The translations under genes and the position numbers were made by a program. From an uncultured Algibacter sp. (GTDB lineage Bacteria; Bacteroidota; Bacteroidia; Flavobacteriales; Flavobacteriaceae): a stretch of 32,166 nucleotides of DNA. The notes beneath the pieces are model-generated. The model saw nothing but the letters and a program-made list of their open reading frames with translations, was not told the DNA's origin and ran no database searches. Location: assembly GCA_938003745.1 (NCBI GenBank), contig CALKXS010000125.1, forward strand, positions 1 to 32,166, given 5' to 3'. Position 1 is the first letter of the stretch, and each line of letters starts with the position of its first letter. Of this stretch, positions 1-8,613 are shown one piece after another.

Positions 1-158
1 AAATAAAAGGAAAGTATCTTCAATTATACCTCAATGAATTTGTATATAAATTAAACCGAAGATACTTTGAAGATAAACTCTTTGATAGACTTGTAATAGC
101 AAATATTACTGGATTATGTGTGAAAACGGATATTCAATTAATTTTTTATCAAATATAA
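1..158 (+). pseudogene. C-terminal end of an IS1595/ISXO2-type transposase (cut by window edge)
   Basis: An open frame runs from the window edge to the stop at 156-158 and reads about 51 residues, including YLNEFVYKLNRRYF and LFDRLVIANI. This spacing of a Y-L-N-E-F core, an N-R-R motif and L-F-D-R-L is the usual C-terminus of DDE transposases of the ISXO2-like (IS1595) group. The rest of the gene lies outside the window, so it is unclear whether the element is intact. No inverted repeat or target duplication could be identified downstream of the stop. The family call rests on motif memory, without a search. Confidence 0.7.
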
Positions 159-655
159 TCAGAGGTCTTATTTCGTATAGATTTTTACCTAAAAAAAACA
201 GCAATAAAAGATCAATCTGTGAAAACTAATCAACTTACTTTTTATTAATCGAACTCAGGTAATTAAAGAATGATCTTCTGTCAAACATATTTCTCCATAG
301 TCTTTATTTATAGATTTTTGAATATTACATGTGATTTTAACAAGAGCAGTTTTGTTATTTGGAATACCCATCTATCTAATTCAATAACATATTTCAATGA
401 AGAGATTTCATCATGTGGTATTTCTTTTTATAGATTTCATAGCTCTCACAAAAGGATTTGGATTATCAAGGTTTGTTTCGCTTAACTCAAAGTTTAAAAA
501 AAGATTAAGAATAATCTGAATCACTAAAATAAGAAAATAGACAAAATGTAAATTAAAAAAGCAAAGTACTTTTTACTTTATTAAAGTATATTGTCATTAA
601 TTTGAGGTTTAATGTTGGTAATCATATGCGATAAAAAAAGACTATAAAGATGACG
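159..655. other. Intergenic stretch without a confident gene
   Basis: About 500 bases lie between the transposase end and the his operon. One 71-codon frame (270-485, plus strand) has no recognisable motif. On the minus strand of 270-480, runs such as DEISSLKYVIELDRW and ETNLDNPNPFVRAM can be read in different frames separated by stops. That could be a decayed gene or chance. The stretch also holds the probable his operon terminator, listed separately. Confidence 0.4.
555..579 (-). terminator. Possible terminator of the his operon
   Basis: Read on the minus strand, a 6-bp stem AAAGTA / TACTTT with a 5-base loop is followed by GC and a run of six T. It lies about 80 bases after the hisIE stop codon. 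The stem is short and AT-rich, so this is a weak call. Confidence 0.35.
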
Positions 656-1249
656 CTATTTTTGCCTTCCTTTTAATTCGTTTTCTATATCTTTTAAAGT
701 GAATCCTTTAGCTTGCAGCAACATTAAATAATGAAATAATAAATCTGCAGATTCATATAAAAATAACTCATCGTTATTATCCATAGCTTCTATAACTGTT
801 TCTACAGCCTCTTCACCTACTTTTTGAGCAACTTTATTAATCCCTTTTGAAAACAGACTTGCCACATAAGATTTTTTAGTGTCTTTGTTTGCAACACGTT
901 CTGAAATAACATCTTCTAGGGTAGAAAAGAAACCATATGATGATTTATTTTCTTCTTTCCAACATGTATCTGTTCCTGTATGACAAGTTGGTCCAACAGG
1001 AGTTACTTGTATTAAAAGAGAATCGTTATCACAATCATTTTTAATATCTACAAGATTTAAAATGTTACCAGATTCTTCACCTTTAGTCCATAGCCGTTGT
1101 TTACTTCTACTATAGAAAGTCACAGTTTTAGTTTCTAATGTTTTTTGATAGGATTCTTCATTCATATACCCCAACATTAACACTTTTTTTGTCGTGAAAT
1201 CTTGTATAATTGCTGGCACTAGCCCGTTATCGTCGTATTTTATTTTCAT
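656..1249 (-). CDS. hisIE: Bifunctional phosphoribosyl-AMP cyclohydrolase / phosphoribosyl-ATP pyrophosphatase
   Basis: This protein performs steps 2 and 3 of histidine biosynthesis: hydrolysis of PR-ATP to PR-AMP (HisE half), then ring opening of PR-AMP (HisI half). The 197 residues give an N-terminal HisI domain (about 1-108) with the metal-site cysteines C73 (DCDND), C89 and C96 (TCH...TCW). The C-terminal HisE domain (about 109-197) carries the helical KVGEEAVETVIEA motif near 143-155. Length and domain order match the fused enzyme common in Bacteroidota. It is the last gene of the his operon, 12 bases after the small membrane-protein gene, so it should share the attenuator upstream of hisG. 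Confidence 0.96.
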   Translation of the reverse strand: MKIKYDDNGLVPAIIQDFTTKKVLMLGYMNEESYQKTLETKTVTFYSRSKQRLWTKGEESGNILNLVDIKNDCDNDSLLIQVTPVGPTCHTGTDTCWKEENKSSYGFFSTLEDVISERVANKDTKKSYVASLFSKGINKVAQKVGEEAVETVIEAMDNNDELFLYESADLLFHYLMLLQAKGFTLKDIENELKGRQK

Positions 1250-1261
1250 ATTAATTTTGTT

Positions 1262-1774
1262 TTATTTAGAGTGTTTCTTAAACTCTCTAATTAATCTTTT
1301 CTCTTCTAAAAGTCTACCTATTGAAAATGGTATTCTTCCTTCAAACCCTATTCTTCTAATATTAAAATAGATATTACCCTCATCATATAAAAAAATCGTT
1401 TTTAATCCTTTATTATATATAAGAGCAGGTAAAAAAATAACCATATAATATTTATATTTTTCAAATGAAATATTTCTTTTTTTTAAATACTCTGTAATTA
1501 ATATTTCATTATACTCTTTTGCTAAATTTGTACGTATCGACTTTAGACGTTTTTCATTCTTAAATTGGAAATATGTAAATAATAATACACCTATTATAAA
1601 TCCAACTACTTTAGTGAATAAAGTAACACTATCCTTAACAAAAGGCAATAAAGGAATTCCAAAAGCAAGCATAATTCCCACTGCTGGTGAATATCCCCAA
1701 TATTTATCTACATCAAGTTCATCTGAGGGAACTTTTTTCAATTTAATAATATTATCAGATTCAGTTTTTTTCAT
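1262..1774 (-). CDS. Uncharacterised two-helix membrane protein inside the his operon
   Basis: This 170-residue protein belongs to no family I recognise. It has a polar N-terminus (1-28), two hydrophobic segments at about 30-47 and 51-69, and then a basic cytoplasmic-looking tail rich in Lys, Arg and Tyr. Near the end is GFEGRIPFSIGRLLEE. It sits between hisF (12-base gap) and hisIE (12-base gap) on the same strand, so it is almost certainly co-transcribed with the histidine genes. Nothing in the sequence links it to catalysis in the pathway. It may be a passenger gene that benefits from the operon promoter. Coding status is well supported by tight spacing and frame length; function is unknown. 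Confidence 0.8.
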   Translation of the reverse strand: MKKTESDNIIKLKKVPSDELDVDKYWGYSPAVGIMLAFGIPLLPFVKDSVTLFTKVVGFIIGVLLFTYFQFKNEKRLKSIRTNLAKEYNEILITEYLKKRNISFEKYKYYMVIFLPALIYNKGLKTIFLYDEGNIYFNIRRIGFEGRIPFSIGRLLEEKRLIREFKKHSK

Positions 1775-1786
1775 CCCACAGAAGGC

Positions 1787-2542
1787 TTACAATCTAACCT
1801 CTATATTCCTCTCTTTCAATTCTTTCTTCAAATCCGGAATAGGAATTTCGCCAAAATGAAATACACTTGCAGCTAATGCTGCATCCGATTTTCCATCAAC
1901 AAAAGTATCAATAAAATGCTGAACGTTTCCCGCTCCACCTGAGGCAATTATTGGAATATTTAATTCTTCTGATAATTTAGCTAATGCTTTGTTCGCAAAA
2001 CCGTTTTTTGTTCCATCATGATCCATAGATGTGAACAAAATTTCACCAGCACCTCTTGTTTCTACTTCCTTTGCCCATTCAAACAAACCCAATTCGGTAG
2101 GTATGGTTCCTCCTGCCAAATGCACTTTCCAATTTCCTTCAATTTGTTTTGCGTCAATAGCAACAACCACACACTGGCTTCCAAATTTATCTGCCAATTC
2201 ATTAATTAATTCTGGACGTTTTACTGCTGAAGAATTTATAGATACCTTATCTGCTCCACATTGCAACAACGCATCAACATGCTCTATACTAGAAATTCCG
2301 CCACCAACAGTAAATGGAATGTTTACTTGTTCTGCAACACGTATAACCATGTCTAAAGTTGTCCCTCTCCCCTCTAAAGTAGCAGCTATATCTAAAAACA
2401 CAAGTTCGTCTGCACCAACTTCTGCATATTGTTTTGCTAACTCTACAGGATCACCTGCATCTCTTAAATCGACAAAATTAACGCCTTTTACAGTTCTTCC
2501 GTCTTTAATATCTAAACAGGGAATAATTCGCTTAGTTAGCAT
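1787..2542 (-). CDS. hisF: Imidazole glycerol phosphate synthase, cyclase subunit HisF
   Basis: HisF is the (beta/alpha)8-barrel cyclase that uses ammonia from HisH to turn PRFAR into imidazole glycerol phosphate and AICAR. The 251-residue length is standard. Both catalytic aspartates are visible: D11 in [13 protein letters not shown] and D130 in [11 protein letters not shown]. Phosphate-binding motifs TVGGGISS (about 78-85) and IIASGGAG (about 220) are in place. The start codon lies within the last codons of hisA (11-base overlap), which suggests translational coupling. Its partner gene hisH lies upstream in the same operon. Confidence 0.97.
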   Translation of the reverse strand: MLTKRIIPCLDIKDGRTVKGVNFVDLRDAGDPVELAKQYAEVGADELVFLDIAATLEGRGTTLDMVIRVAEQVNIPFTVGGGISSIEHVDALLQCGADKVSINSSAVKRPELINELADKFGSQCVVVAIDAKQIEGNWKVHLAGGTIPTELGLFEWAKEVETRGAGEILFTSMDHDGTKNGFANKALAKLSEELNIPIIASGGAGNVQHFIDTFVDGKSDAALAASVFHFGEIPIPDLKKELKERNIEVRL

Positions 2543-3260
2543 TGATTATATAATTTTCTAGTTGTTTTAAACTGATTTTGTTTTCGTAAATAGCTTTTCC
2601 TATTATGGTACCTTCGCAACCTAATTCTGCCAATTTTGGCAACTCATCAAACGTTGAAATTCCGCCACTAGCTATTAATTTCACATTAGGAAGTTGGGCT
2701 AACATTTTCTTATACAAATCAAACGAAGGTCCTTGCAACATCCCATCTTTAGCGATGTCTGTACAAATAACATAAGATACTCCTTCTTTTATATAATTGG
2801 CTACAAACGGAATCAACTCTTCATCTGACTCTTCTAACCAACCACTGATTGCTATTTTTTCATTATTGGCATCTGCACCTAAAATAATTTTATCGGCACC
2901 AAATTTAGATAACCAGTTTTTAAAAATTTCTGGTTTCTTCACAGCAATACTACCTCCTGTAATTTGTCCTGCTCCAGAATCGAACGCTATTCGTAAGTCC
3001 TCGTCTGTTTTTAAACCTCCTCCAAAATCAATTTTTAAATTCGTTTTTGTTGCAATATCTTCTAACACTTTATGATTTACAATATGACTTGCTTTCGCGC
3101 CATCTAAATCTACAAGGTGTAAATGTTCAATACCATGATCTTCGTAAGCCTTGGCTATTTCTATAGGGTGTTCATTATATATTTTCTTTGTATTGTAATC
3201 ACCTTTAGATAGTCTTACACACTTCCCATCGATGATATCTATAGCTGGTATTATTCTCAT
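2532..3260 (-). CDS. hisA: Phosphoribosylformimino-5-aminoimidazole carboxamide ribotide isomerase HisA
   Basis: HisA isomerises ProFAR to PRFAR, the substrate of HisF/HisH. The 242-residue barrel has the acid/base aspartates D8 ([12 protein letters not shown]) and D130 (LGADANNEK). The half-barrel phosphate sites DFGGGLKT (about 78-85) and IASGGIST (about 195-203) are also present. It overlaps hisF by 11 bases and is preceded by a 211-base gap after hisH, which is unusually long for this operon and contains a small ORF on the opposite strand. Confidence 0.97.
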   Translation of the reverse strand: MRIIPAIDIIDGKCVRLSKGDYNTKKIYNEHPIEIAKAYEDHGIEHLHLVDLDGAKASHIVNHKVLEDIATKTNLKIDFGGGLKTDEDLRIAFDSGAGQITGGSIAVKKPEIFKNWLSKFGADKIILGADANNEKIAISGWLEESDEELIPFVANYIKEGVSYVICTDIAKDGMLQGPSFDLYKKMLAQLPNVKLIASGGISTFDELPKLAELGCEGTIIGKAIYENKISLKQLENYIINAN

Positions 3261-3269
3261 TTAAAATTA

Positions 3270-3277
3270 TATATTTG
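3270..3277 (+). promoter_or_regulatory. Bacteroidota -7 promoter element candidate for the small antisense ORF
   Basis: TATATTTG is an exact match to the Bacteroidota -7 consensus TAnnTTTG. It sits only 5 bases before the ATG of the small plus-strand ORF, so a transcript from it would start at or next to the start codon (leaderless). No TTG/TTTG -33 element is visible at the usual spacing, and such an AT-rich match can occur by chance. Confidence 0.3.
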
Positions 3278-3282
3278 TTTAT

Positions 3283-3453
3283 ATGAATATAATTAAAAGT
3301 CTAGTTATTAGAGTTATTATTTCAATTGCAATAGCACAAGGTGTTGCAAGAGAATTTCCTAAATACGAAGACATTATACTATTATCATTAACTATCTTTT
3401 TATTTTCTTTTTTATCTTATCTATCAAATACATTTTACTATTTTTTTTATTAG
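3283..3453 (+). CDS. Small hydrophobic membrane protein ORF, antisense within the his operon
   Basis: A 56-codon frame begins MNIIKSLVIRVII and ends in FYYFFY. It holds a basic N-terminus, a first hydrophobic segment (about 6-20), a short polar stretch EFPKYED, and a second hydrophobic segment (about 30-50). This would make a two-helix membrane miniprotein. It fills most of the 211-base gap between hisA and hisH but on the opposite strand to all his genes. I do not recognise a family. Support comes from the sensible hairpin topology, the otherwise unexplained gap and a -7-like promoter element just upstream. A chance frame in AT-rich DNA cannot be excluded. Confidence 0.5.
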   Translation: MNIIKSLVIRVIISIAIAQGVAREFPKYEDIILLSLTIFLFSFLSYLSNTFYYFFY

Positions 3454-3471
3454 AACAAGTTAAAAATGACA

Positions 3472-4053
3472 CTAAAGCGCCAAAAAGTTTTCTAATATTC
3501 TTACCCCAGCCGTACTACTCTTTTCTGGGTGAAATTGAACACCATAAAAATTTTCATGCTGTAATGCCGATGCGTAATTAATACCATAATCTGTTTTAGC
3601 TATGGTTTCATTACAATGTTCTGCATAGTAACTGTGTACTAAGTACATGTACTCGTTTTCTTTAATGCCTTTGAACAAGTCAGATTTCAAGTCTTTTATA
3701 ACGTTCCATCCCATTTGCGGTACTTTAACTGTATTGTCAAAGCGCTTCACGTCTGTTTGAAATATTCCAAGCCCTTTTGTATTACCTTCTTCTGTAGATT
3801 TACAAAGTAATTGCATCCCCAAACAAATCCCTAAAACAGGTTGCTTTAAAGTTGGTATCAAGGTATCTAAACCACTTTCGCACAACATTTTCATGGCACT
3901 ACTAGCTTCTCCTACACCTGGAAATATGATTTTATCGGCAGCAACAATTTCATCTGGATCATTTGATAGTATAGCATCAACACCCAAACGTTTAAAAGCA
4001 AATTGAATACTCTTAATATTTCCTGCTCCATAATTTATTATAACTAATTTCAT
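3472..4053 (-). CDS. hisH: Imidazole glycerol phosphate synthase, glutamine amidotransferase subunit HisH
   Basis: HisH hydrolyses glutamine and channels ammonia to HisF. The 193-residue class I amidotransferase has the complete triad: C77 in GICLGMQLL, and H175 and E177 in GVQFHPEKS. The N-terminal YGAGN motif and the oxyanion region PGVGEA (about 45-50) are also present. The gene is in the his operon after hisB, separated from it by one of two related 65-bp repeats. Confidence 0.97.
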   Translation of the reverse strand: MKLVIINYGAGNIKSIQFAFKRLGVDAILSNDPDEIVAADKIIFPGVGEASSAMKMLCESGLDTLIPTLKQPVLGICLGMQLLCKSTEEGNTKGLGIFQTDVKRFDNTVKVPQMGWNVIKDLKSDLFKGIKENEYMYLVHSYYAEHCNETIAKTDYGINYASALQHENFYGVQFHPEKSSTAGVRILENFLAL

Positions 4054-4063
4054 TTTCTATTTT

Positions 4064-4128
4064 AAGCTGTTAGCTCTTGGCTTCTTGCTATTAGCCAACA
4101 GCTAACACAAATAGCCAAAAGCTATTTA
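4064..4128. repeat. 65-bp intergenic repeat, copy 1 (hisH/hisB gap)
   Basis: This stretch is made of TTAGC/GCTAA words and abuts the hisB stop codon. It shares CTATTAGC, GCTAACA and a terminal AAAAGCTATTTA with a second copy at 7587-7651, at the same total length and the same position relative to the neighbouring stop codon. It contains short inverted segments (for example GCTGTTAGC ... GCCAACAGC) that could fold in RNA. Similar GCTAA-rich spacers are common between flavobacterial genes; a function is not known to me. Confidence 0.55.
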
Positions 4129-5262
4129 AAGCATTCCTTTTGTACTTGGTAAAAACATCTTGTTGGCATCACGCTTTACTGCCCTTTTCATAGCTTTAGC
4201 AAAGGCTTTAAAGATACCTTCAATTTTATGATGTTCATTGACACCTTCTGCTTTTACGTTTAAATTACATTTAGCACCGTCTGTAAACGATTTAAACAGA
4301 TGGAAAAACATTTCTGTTGGCATATCTCCAATTTTCTCACGTTTGAAATCTGCATCCCATTCCAGCCAGTTTCTTCCACCGAAATCTACTGCAACTTGAC
4401 ACAAACAATCATCCATTGGCAAACAGAAACCATAACGTTCTATACCTAATTTATTACCTAGTGCTTTATTGAATAATTCACCTAAAGCAATCATAGTATC
4501 TTCAATAGTATGATGTTCATCTACTTCTAGATCACCATCAACTTTTACAGTTAAATCCATTGCTCCATGACGACCAATTTGATCTAGCATATGATCAAAG
4601 AAAGATAAACCTGTATCTATTTTATTCTTACCAGACCCATCTAAATTTAATTTTATGTAAATCTGAGTTTCGTTGGTATTACGTGTAATTTCTTCAACGC
4701 GATCTTCAAGTTTTAAAAACTCATATATCTCTGCCCAATCGGTACTAGTTAATGCTATACAATCTAAAATATCTTGCTTAGATGTTTCTATTTCGTTAGC
4801 ACCTAACTCAGGATTTTCAGATAGATAAATTCCTTTAGAGCCTAGATTTTTAGCCAGTTCCATATCTGTAATTCTATCACCTAATACATAAGAATTTTCT
4901 AAATCGTAATCTTTAGAAAAGTACTTAGTTAGTAAACCTGTTCTTGGTTTACGCGTTTCTGCATTTTCATGAGGAAATGTTTTATCTATATGAACTTCGG
5001 TAAAAATAACACCTTCCTTTGCAAAGGCATCAACCACTTTATTTTGTGCTGGCCAAAACGTATCTTCAGGAAAAGAATCTGTTCCTAAACCATCTTGATT
5101 CGTAACCATAACTAACTCATAATCCAATTCTGAAGCTATTTTAGCCATGTATTGGAATACTTTTGGGTAAAACTCTAATTTTTCTAAACTATCTAATTGA
5201 TAGTCTACAGGTGGCTCTAATACTAAAGTGCCATCTCTATCTATGAATAATACTTTTTTCAT
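4126..5262 (-). CDS. hisB: Bifunctional histidinol-phosphatase / imidazoleglycerol-phosphate dehydratase HisB
   Basis: The 378-residue enzyme catalyses IGP dehydration and, later in the pathway, histidinol-phosphate dephosphorylation. The N-terminal HAD phosphatase (about 1-165) shows D8-R-D10-G-T and the [11 protein letters not shown] motif. The C-terminal IGPD domain (about 185-378) has the two Mn-binding motifs DEHHTIEDT and NEHHKIEG. The E. coli phosphatase domain has a cysteine-rich zinc loop; here the matching stretch ([17 protein letters not shown]) has no cysteine. The stop of hisC overlaps the hisB start by one base. The gene is followed by the copy-1 repeat and hisH. Confidence 0.96.
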   Translation of the reverse strand: MKKVLFIDRDGTLVLEPPVDYQLDSLEKLEFYPKVFQYMAKIASELDYELVMVTNQDGLGTDSFPEDTFWPAQNKVVDAFAKEGVIFTEVHIDKTFPHENAETRKPRTGLLTKYFSKDYDLENSYVLGDRITDMELAKNLGSKGIYLSENPELGANEIETSKQDILDCIALTSTDWAEIYEFLKLEDRVEEITRNTNETQIYIKLNLDGSGKNKIDTGLSFFDHMLDQIGRHGAMDLTVKVDGDLEVDEHHTIEDTMIALGELFNKALGNKLGIERYGFCLPMDDCLCQVAVDFGGRNWLEWDADFKREKIGDMPTEMFFHLFKSFTDGAKCNLNVKAEGVNEHHKIEGIFKAFAKAMKRAVKRDANKMFLPSTKGML

Positions 5263-6296
5263 TATATAGATTTTAAAGTACTTATTAAAACTTTATTTTC
5301 TTCTGATGTACCAACAGTAAACCTTAAGCAATTTTCACAACCCGGTTGTGTCGTTCTGTTTCTAATTACAATGCCTTTTTCTATAAGTTGATTGTAACGT
5401 TTGGTGGCATCATCAACTTTCGCTAAAACAAAATTAGCATCAGATGGATATATTTTTGATACAAAATCAACACCTTCTAATTCTGAAATTAAAACATCAC
5501 GTTCTTTTAAAATATCATTGATTTGATTTTTAGCTAAATCATTGACATTTAATTGTTCCATCGCCTTTAATTGAGTTAAATGATTAACATTGTATGGAGG
5601 CTTAATCCTATTTAATACAGATATTATTTCCGCGGAAGCGTAACATATCCCTAAACGAATTCCAGCCATACCATAAGCCTTAGAAAGCGTTTGAGTCACT
5701 ATTAAATTAGGGAATTCTTCTTGTCTATGAATCCAACTTTTCTCTGTTGAAAAATCAATATATGCTTCATCAATAACAACAATCCCATTAAATTTATTCA
5801 GTAAAATCTCCATTTCAGCAGTATTAAAACTGTTTCCTGTTGGGTTGTTTGGTGAACATAAAAACAAAATCTTACTTTCGGAATTTGTACTATCTAGAAT
5901 CTTATCAACCTGTGGTTGAAAGTCATCAGACAACTGAACCGATTTTATCCCAATAGCATTAATATTAGCTAATACACTGTACATGCCATATGTTGGTGGT
6001 AAAGTGATTATATTATCTACATTAGGTTCGCAAAAAGCTCTAAACACCAAGTCTAAAACTTCATCACTTCCATTTCCTAAAAGGATATTCTGTGTTGGCA
6101 CCCCTTTTATTCTAGATAAAATAGTTTTTAATTCTCTTTGTTGCGGATCTGGATAACGATTAACCCCATTTTCATAAGGATTTTCATTAGCATCTAAAAA
6201 TACCATATCGTCTGTAGCACCTTGAAATTCATCTCTTGCAGATGAATAAGATTTCAAAGCCTTTATCGTTGGACGTATTAAATCTTGTATGTTCAT
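5262..6296 (-). CDS. hisC: Histidinol-phosphate aminotransferase HisC
   Basis: HisC is the PLP-dependent transaminase that converts imidazole acetol phosphate plus glutamate to histidinol phosphate. The 344 residues are typical of fold-type I class II aminotransferases. Visible landmarks are LGNGSDE (about 73-79), the substrate loop SPNNPTGN (about 148-155), DEAYIDF (176-182) and the Schiff-base lysine K206 in [16 protein letters not shown], followed by the phosphate-binding arginine. Its ATG overlaps the hisD stop (4-base overlap) and its stop touches the hisB start, so translation is probably coupled along hisD-hisC-hisB. Confidence 0.97.
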   Translation of the reverse strand: MNIQDLIRPTIKALKSYSSARDEFQGATDDMVFLDANENPYENGVNRYPDPQQRELKTILSRIKGVPTQNILLGNGSDEVLDLVFRAFCEPNVDNIITLPPTYGMYSVLANINAIGIKSVQLSDDFQPQVDKILDSTNSESKILFLCSPNNPTGNSFNTAEMEILLNKFNGIVVIDEAYIDFSTEKSWIHRQEEFPNLIVTQTLSKAYGMAGIRLGICYASAEIISVLNRIKPPYNVNHLTQLKAMEQLNVNDLAKNQINDILKERDVLISELEGVDFVSKIYPSDANFVLAKVDDATKRYNQLIEKGIVIRNRTTQPGCENCLRFTVGTSEENKVLISTLKSI

Positions 6297-7579
6297 GATT
6301 TCAACGCTTTTAATCGTATTGAAACTGCATTCTTGTGAGCTTGTAAACCTTCGGCTTCCGCCATCAATTCAATGGTTTCTCCTATATTTAAAATACCTTC
6401 TTTAGATATTTTTTGAAAGGTCATATTCTTTAAAAAGCTATCTAAATTCACTCCAGAATATGCTTTTGTAAACCCGTTTGTTGGTAAAGTATGATTAGTT
6501 CCAGACGCATAATCACCTGCGCTTTCTGGTGTGTAATCTCCAATAAAAACAGAGCCTGCATTCAAAATACCATCTACGTAAAAACCTTCATTTTTTGTGC
6601 AAATAATAAAATGTTCTGGGCCATACTCATTAATCATTTCTAAAGCTAAATCATCATTTTCAACATAAATTAATTTCGAATTCGCTATGGCTCTTTCTGC
6701 AATCGCTTTACGTGGAAGAACATTTAACTGCGTTGCTACTTCATTTGAAACAGCGCTTAATATAGCTTTTGATGTTGATACTAAAATTACTTGACTATCT
6801 GTACCGTGTTCAGCTTGACTCAATAAGTCTGAAGCAATAAAACTTGGATTTGCACTTTCATCAGCAACCACTAATAATTCACTTGGACCAGCAGGCATAT
6901 CTATAGCTACACCAAATTTTGTAGCTAATTGCTTAGCTACAGTTACAAACTGGTTTCCTGGACCAAATATTTTATATACCTGAGGAATACTTTCTGTACC
7001 AAAAGTTAAACCTGCAATTGCTTGAATACCTCCAACTTTTATAATTTTTGTAACACCACATAAATTAGCCGCATACATGATTTCTGCAGCAATTTCTCCT
7101 TTTTCATTTGGAGGCGTACATAATACAATCTCGCTACAACCTGCAATATTAGCAGGAATTGCTAACATTAAAACCGTTGAAAACAAAGGCGCTGTACCAC
7201 CTGGAATATACAAACCAACTTTTTGAATAGGTCGTTTTTCTTGCCAACATTGCACACCTTTAGCCGTCTCAATTTCTACACGAGATGTTTTTTGCACCGC
7301 GTGAAAAACTTTTATATTATCTTTTGCAGATTGAATAGCTTTTTGAAGCTTAGGTGATACTAATTCACTAGCTTTTTGAAGCTCTTCTTGAGTGACAAGA
7401 TTTGACTCTAAATCTACTTTATCAAATTTAGACGTATATTTTTTAATAGCTACATCTCCATTTATTTTAACGTCATTAAACACCTTGATAACAATATCTT
7501 CAATATCATTAACAGTCTGCGTTGGACGCTCTAAAACAGATGACCAAGTTCTTTTCTCTGGATTATTAATTATTTCCAT
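6293..7579 (-). CDS. hisD: Histidinol dehydrogenase HisD
   Basis: HisD oxidises histidinol to histidine in two NAD-dependent steps, finishing the pathway. The 428-residue length is standard. Zinc ligands Q255 and H258 are seen in SQAEHGTDSQ, and the catalytic pair E322-H323 in GPEHF. The C-terminal signature SAGDYASGTNHTLPT is intact. The start matches the family N-terminus. It follows hisG after a 69-base gap that is filled by copy 2 of the 65-bp repeat. Confidence 0.97.
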   Translation of the reverse strand: MEIINNPEKRTWSSVLERPTQTVNDIEDIVIKVFNDVKINGDVAIKKYTSKFDKVDLESNLVTQEELQKASELVSPKLQKAIQSAKDNIKVFHAVQKTSRVEIETAKGVQCWQEKRPIQKVGLYIPGGTAPLFSTVLMLAIPANIAGCSEIVLCTPPNEKGEIAAEIMYAANLCGVTKIIKVGGIQAIAGLTFGTESIPQVYKIFGPGNQFVTVAKQLATKFGVAIDMPAGPSELLVVADESANPSFIASDLLSQAEHGTDSQVILVSTSKAILSAVSNEVATQLNVLPRKAIAERAIANSKLIYVENDDLALEMINEYGPEHFIICTKNEGFYVDGILNAGSVFIGDYTPESAGDYASGTNHTLPTNGFTKAYSGVNLDSFLKNMTFQKISKEGILNIGETIELMAEAEGLQAHKNAVSIRLKALKS

Positions 7580-7586
7580 ATTGGAT

Positions 7587-7651
7587 AACTTTTTGCTTTT
7601 GGCACTTAACTATTAGCAAACTGCTAACAGTAAACGGTAAAAAGCTATTTA
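7587..7651. repeat. 65-bp intergenic repeat, copy 2 (hisD/hisG gap)
   Basis: This is related to the element at 4064-4128. Shared blocks are TTGGC, CTATTAGC, GCTAACA and AAAAGCTATTTA, with one-base shifts between blocks. Like copy 1 it ends exactly on the stop codon of the upstream cistron (hisG here, hisB there). The two copies are the only spacers of this type inside the operon. Confidence 0.55.
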
Positions 7652-8506
7652 TAACACCATTTTTTCAATTGGACAAACTAAGATTCCTTCGGCGCCATTT
7701 TCTTTTAAAGCATCAATAACATCCCAAAATTCATTTTTACTAATTACAGAGTGTACAGAACTCCACCCTTCTTTAGCTAATGGTAATACCGTTGGACTTT
7801 TCATTCCTGGTAAAACATTAATAATATCTTCTACTTTATCATTTGGTGCATTAAGTAGTATATACTTAGATTCTCTCCCCTTTAAAACTGATTTAATTCT
7901 AAACTGAATTTTGTCTAAAATTGCTTGCTTTTCTTCATTTAAAATTGGAGAAACGGCTAAAACTGCTTCAGATTTTAAAAGTACTTCGATTTCCTTTAAT
8001 CCATTTTTAAACAAAGTACTTCCACTTGAAACTATATCGCAAATTCCATCAGCTAAACCAATACTTGGAGCTATTTCTACAGAACCATTAATGATATGTA
8101 ATTTAGCATCAATACCTTTTTCCTTTAAAAACTTCTTAACTGTTTCTGGGTAAGATGTTGCGATTCTCTTACCGTCTAGATCCTTTAAACTACTATCTGT
8201 AGAATCTTTTGGAACAGCAATAGATACTTTACATTTAGAAAAACCTAAACGCTCTACAAACTTTAAGTCTTGTCCTTTTTCTATTAAGACATTTTCACCA
8301 ATAATAGCGGCATCTACAACACCATCTCTTAAATATTGAGGAATATCTCCATTTCTTAAATAAAACACTTCTACAGGAAAGTTTCTAGCTGATGCTTTTA
8401 ATTGATCTTTTCCATTATCAATAGAAATACCAATGTCTTTTAAAATTCTCATCGAGTCTTCATTTAATCTGCCCGATTTCTGTACTGCAATTCTTAATTT
8501 ACTCAT
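7649..8506 (-). CDS. hisG: ATP phosphoribosyltransferase HisG (long form)
   Basis: HisG condenses ATP with PRPP in the first, feedback-regulated step of histidine synthesis. I start it at 8506, where MSKLRIAVQKSGRL matches the family N-terminus, giving 285 residues. An in-frame ATG at 8575 would add 23 residues but lies inside the attenuator terminator stem, so it is unlikely. At 285 residues it is the long form: a two-lobe catalytic part plus a C-terminal ACT-like domain (about 210-285, ending ALKENGAEGILVCPIEKM) that binds histidine, so no HisZ partner is needed. It is the first structural gene of the operon, downstream of hisL and the attenuator. Confidence 0.97.
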   Translation of the reverse strand: MSKLRIAVQKSGRLNEDSMRILKDIGISIDNGKDQLKASARNFPVEVFYLRNGDIPQYLRDGVVDAAIIGENVLIEKGQDLKFVERLGFSKCKVSIAVPKDSTDSSLKDLDGKRIATSYPETVKKFLKEKGIDAKLHIINGSVEIAPSIGLADGICDIVSSGSTLFKNGLKEIEVLLKSEAVLAVSPILNEEKQAILDKIQFRIKSVLKGRESKYILLNAPNDKVEDIINVLPGMKSPTVLPLAKEGWSSVHSVISKNEFWDVIDALKENGAEGILVCPIEKMVL

Positions 8507-8550
8507 TATGTTTTTGTTATGAGTTTGAAACAATCTATCTCGAATTAAAT

Positions 8551-8583
8551 TAAAAAACCCGCTTGATTGTCTCAAACGGGTTT
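8551..8583 (-). terminator. his operon attenuator (intrinsic terminator)
   Basis: On the minus strand, AAACCCGTTTGA (8583-8572) pairs over 12 bp, with one G-U, to TCAAGCGGGTTT (8566-8555) across the loop GACAA, followed by further T residues. It lies between the leader peptide and hisG. The CGTTTGA of the 5-prime arm can instead pair with TCAAGCG inside the leader peptide gene (8626-8620), giving an antiterminator. This is the layout of ribosome-stalling attenuation. Confidence 0.88.
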
Positions 8584-8613
8584 AAAAATATGTTGGTTTT
8601 ATTCAATACATTT

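Noticed and set aside
270..485. 71-codon plus-strand ORF as a real gene
   Set aside because: No motif, no promoter or ribosome-binding context, and odd composition; kept only as intergenic description.
2031..2561. 176-codon plus-strand ORF antisense to hisF
   Set aside because: It lies fully opposite hisF, whose catalytic motifs are all intact; the antisense frame shows no domain.
8507..8575. In-frame N-terminal extension of hisG starting at 8575
   Set aside because: The extension overlaps the attenuator terminator stem and does not resemble the HisG N-terminus; the ATG at 8506 gives the standard start.
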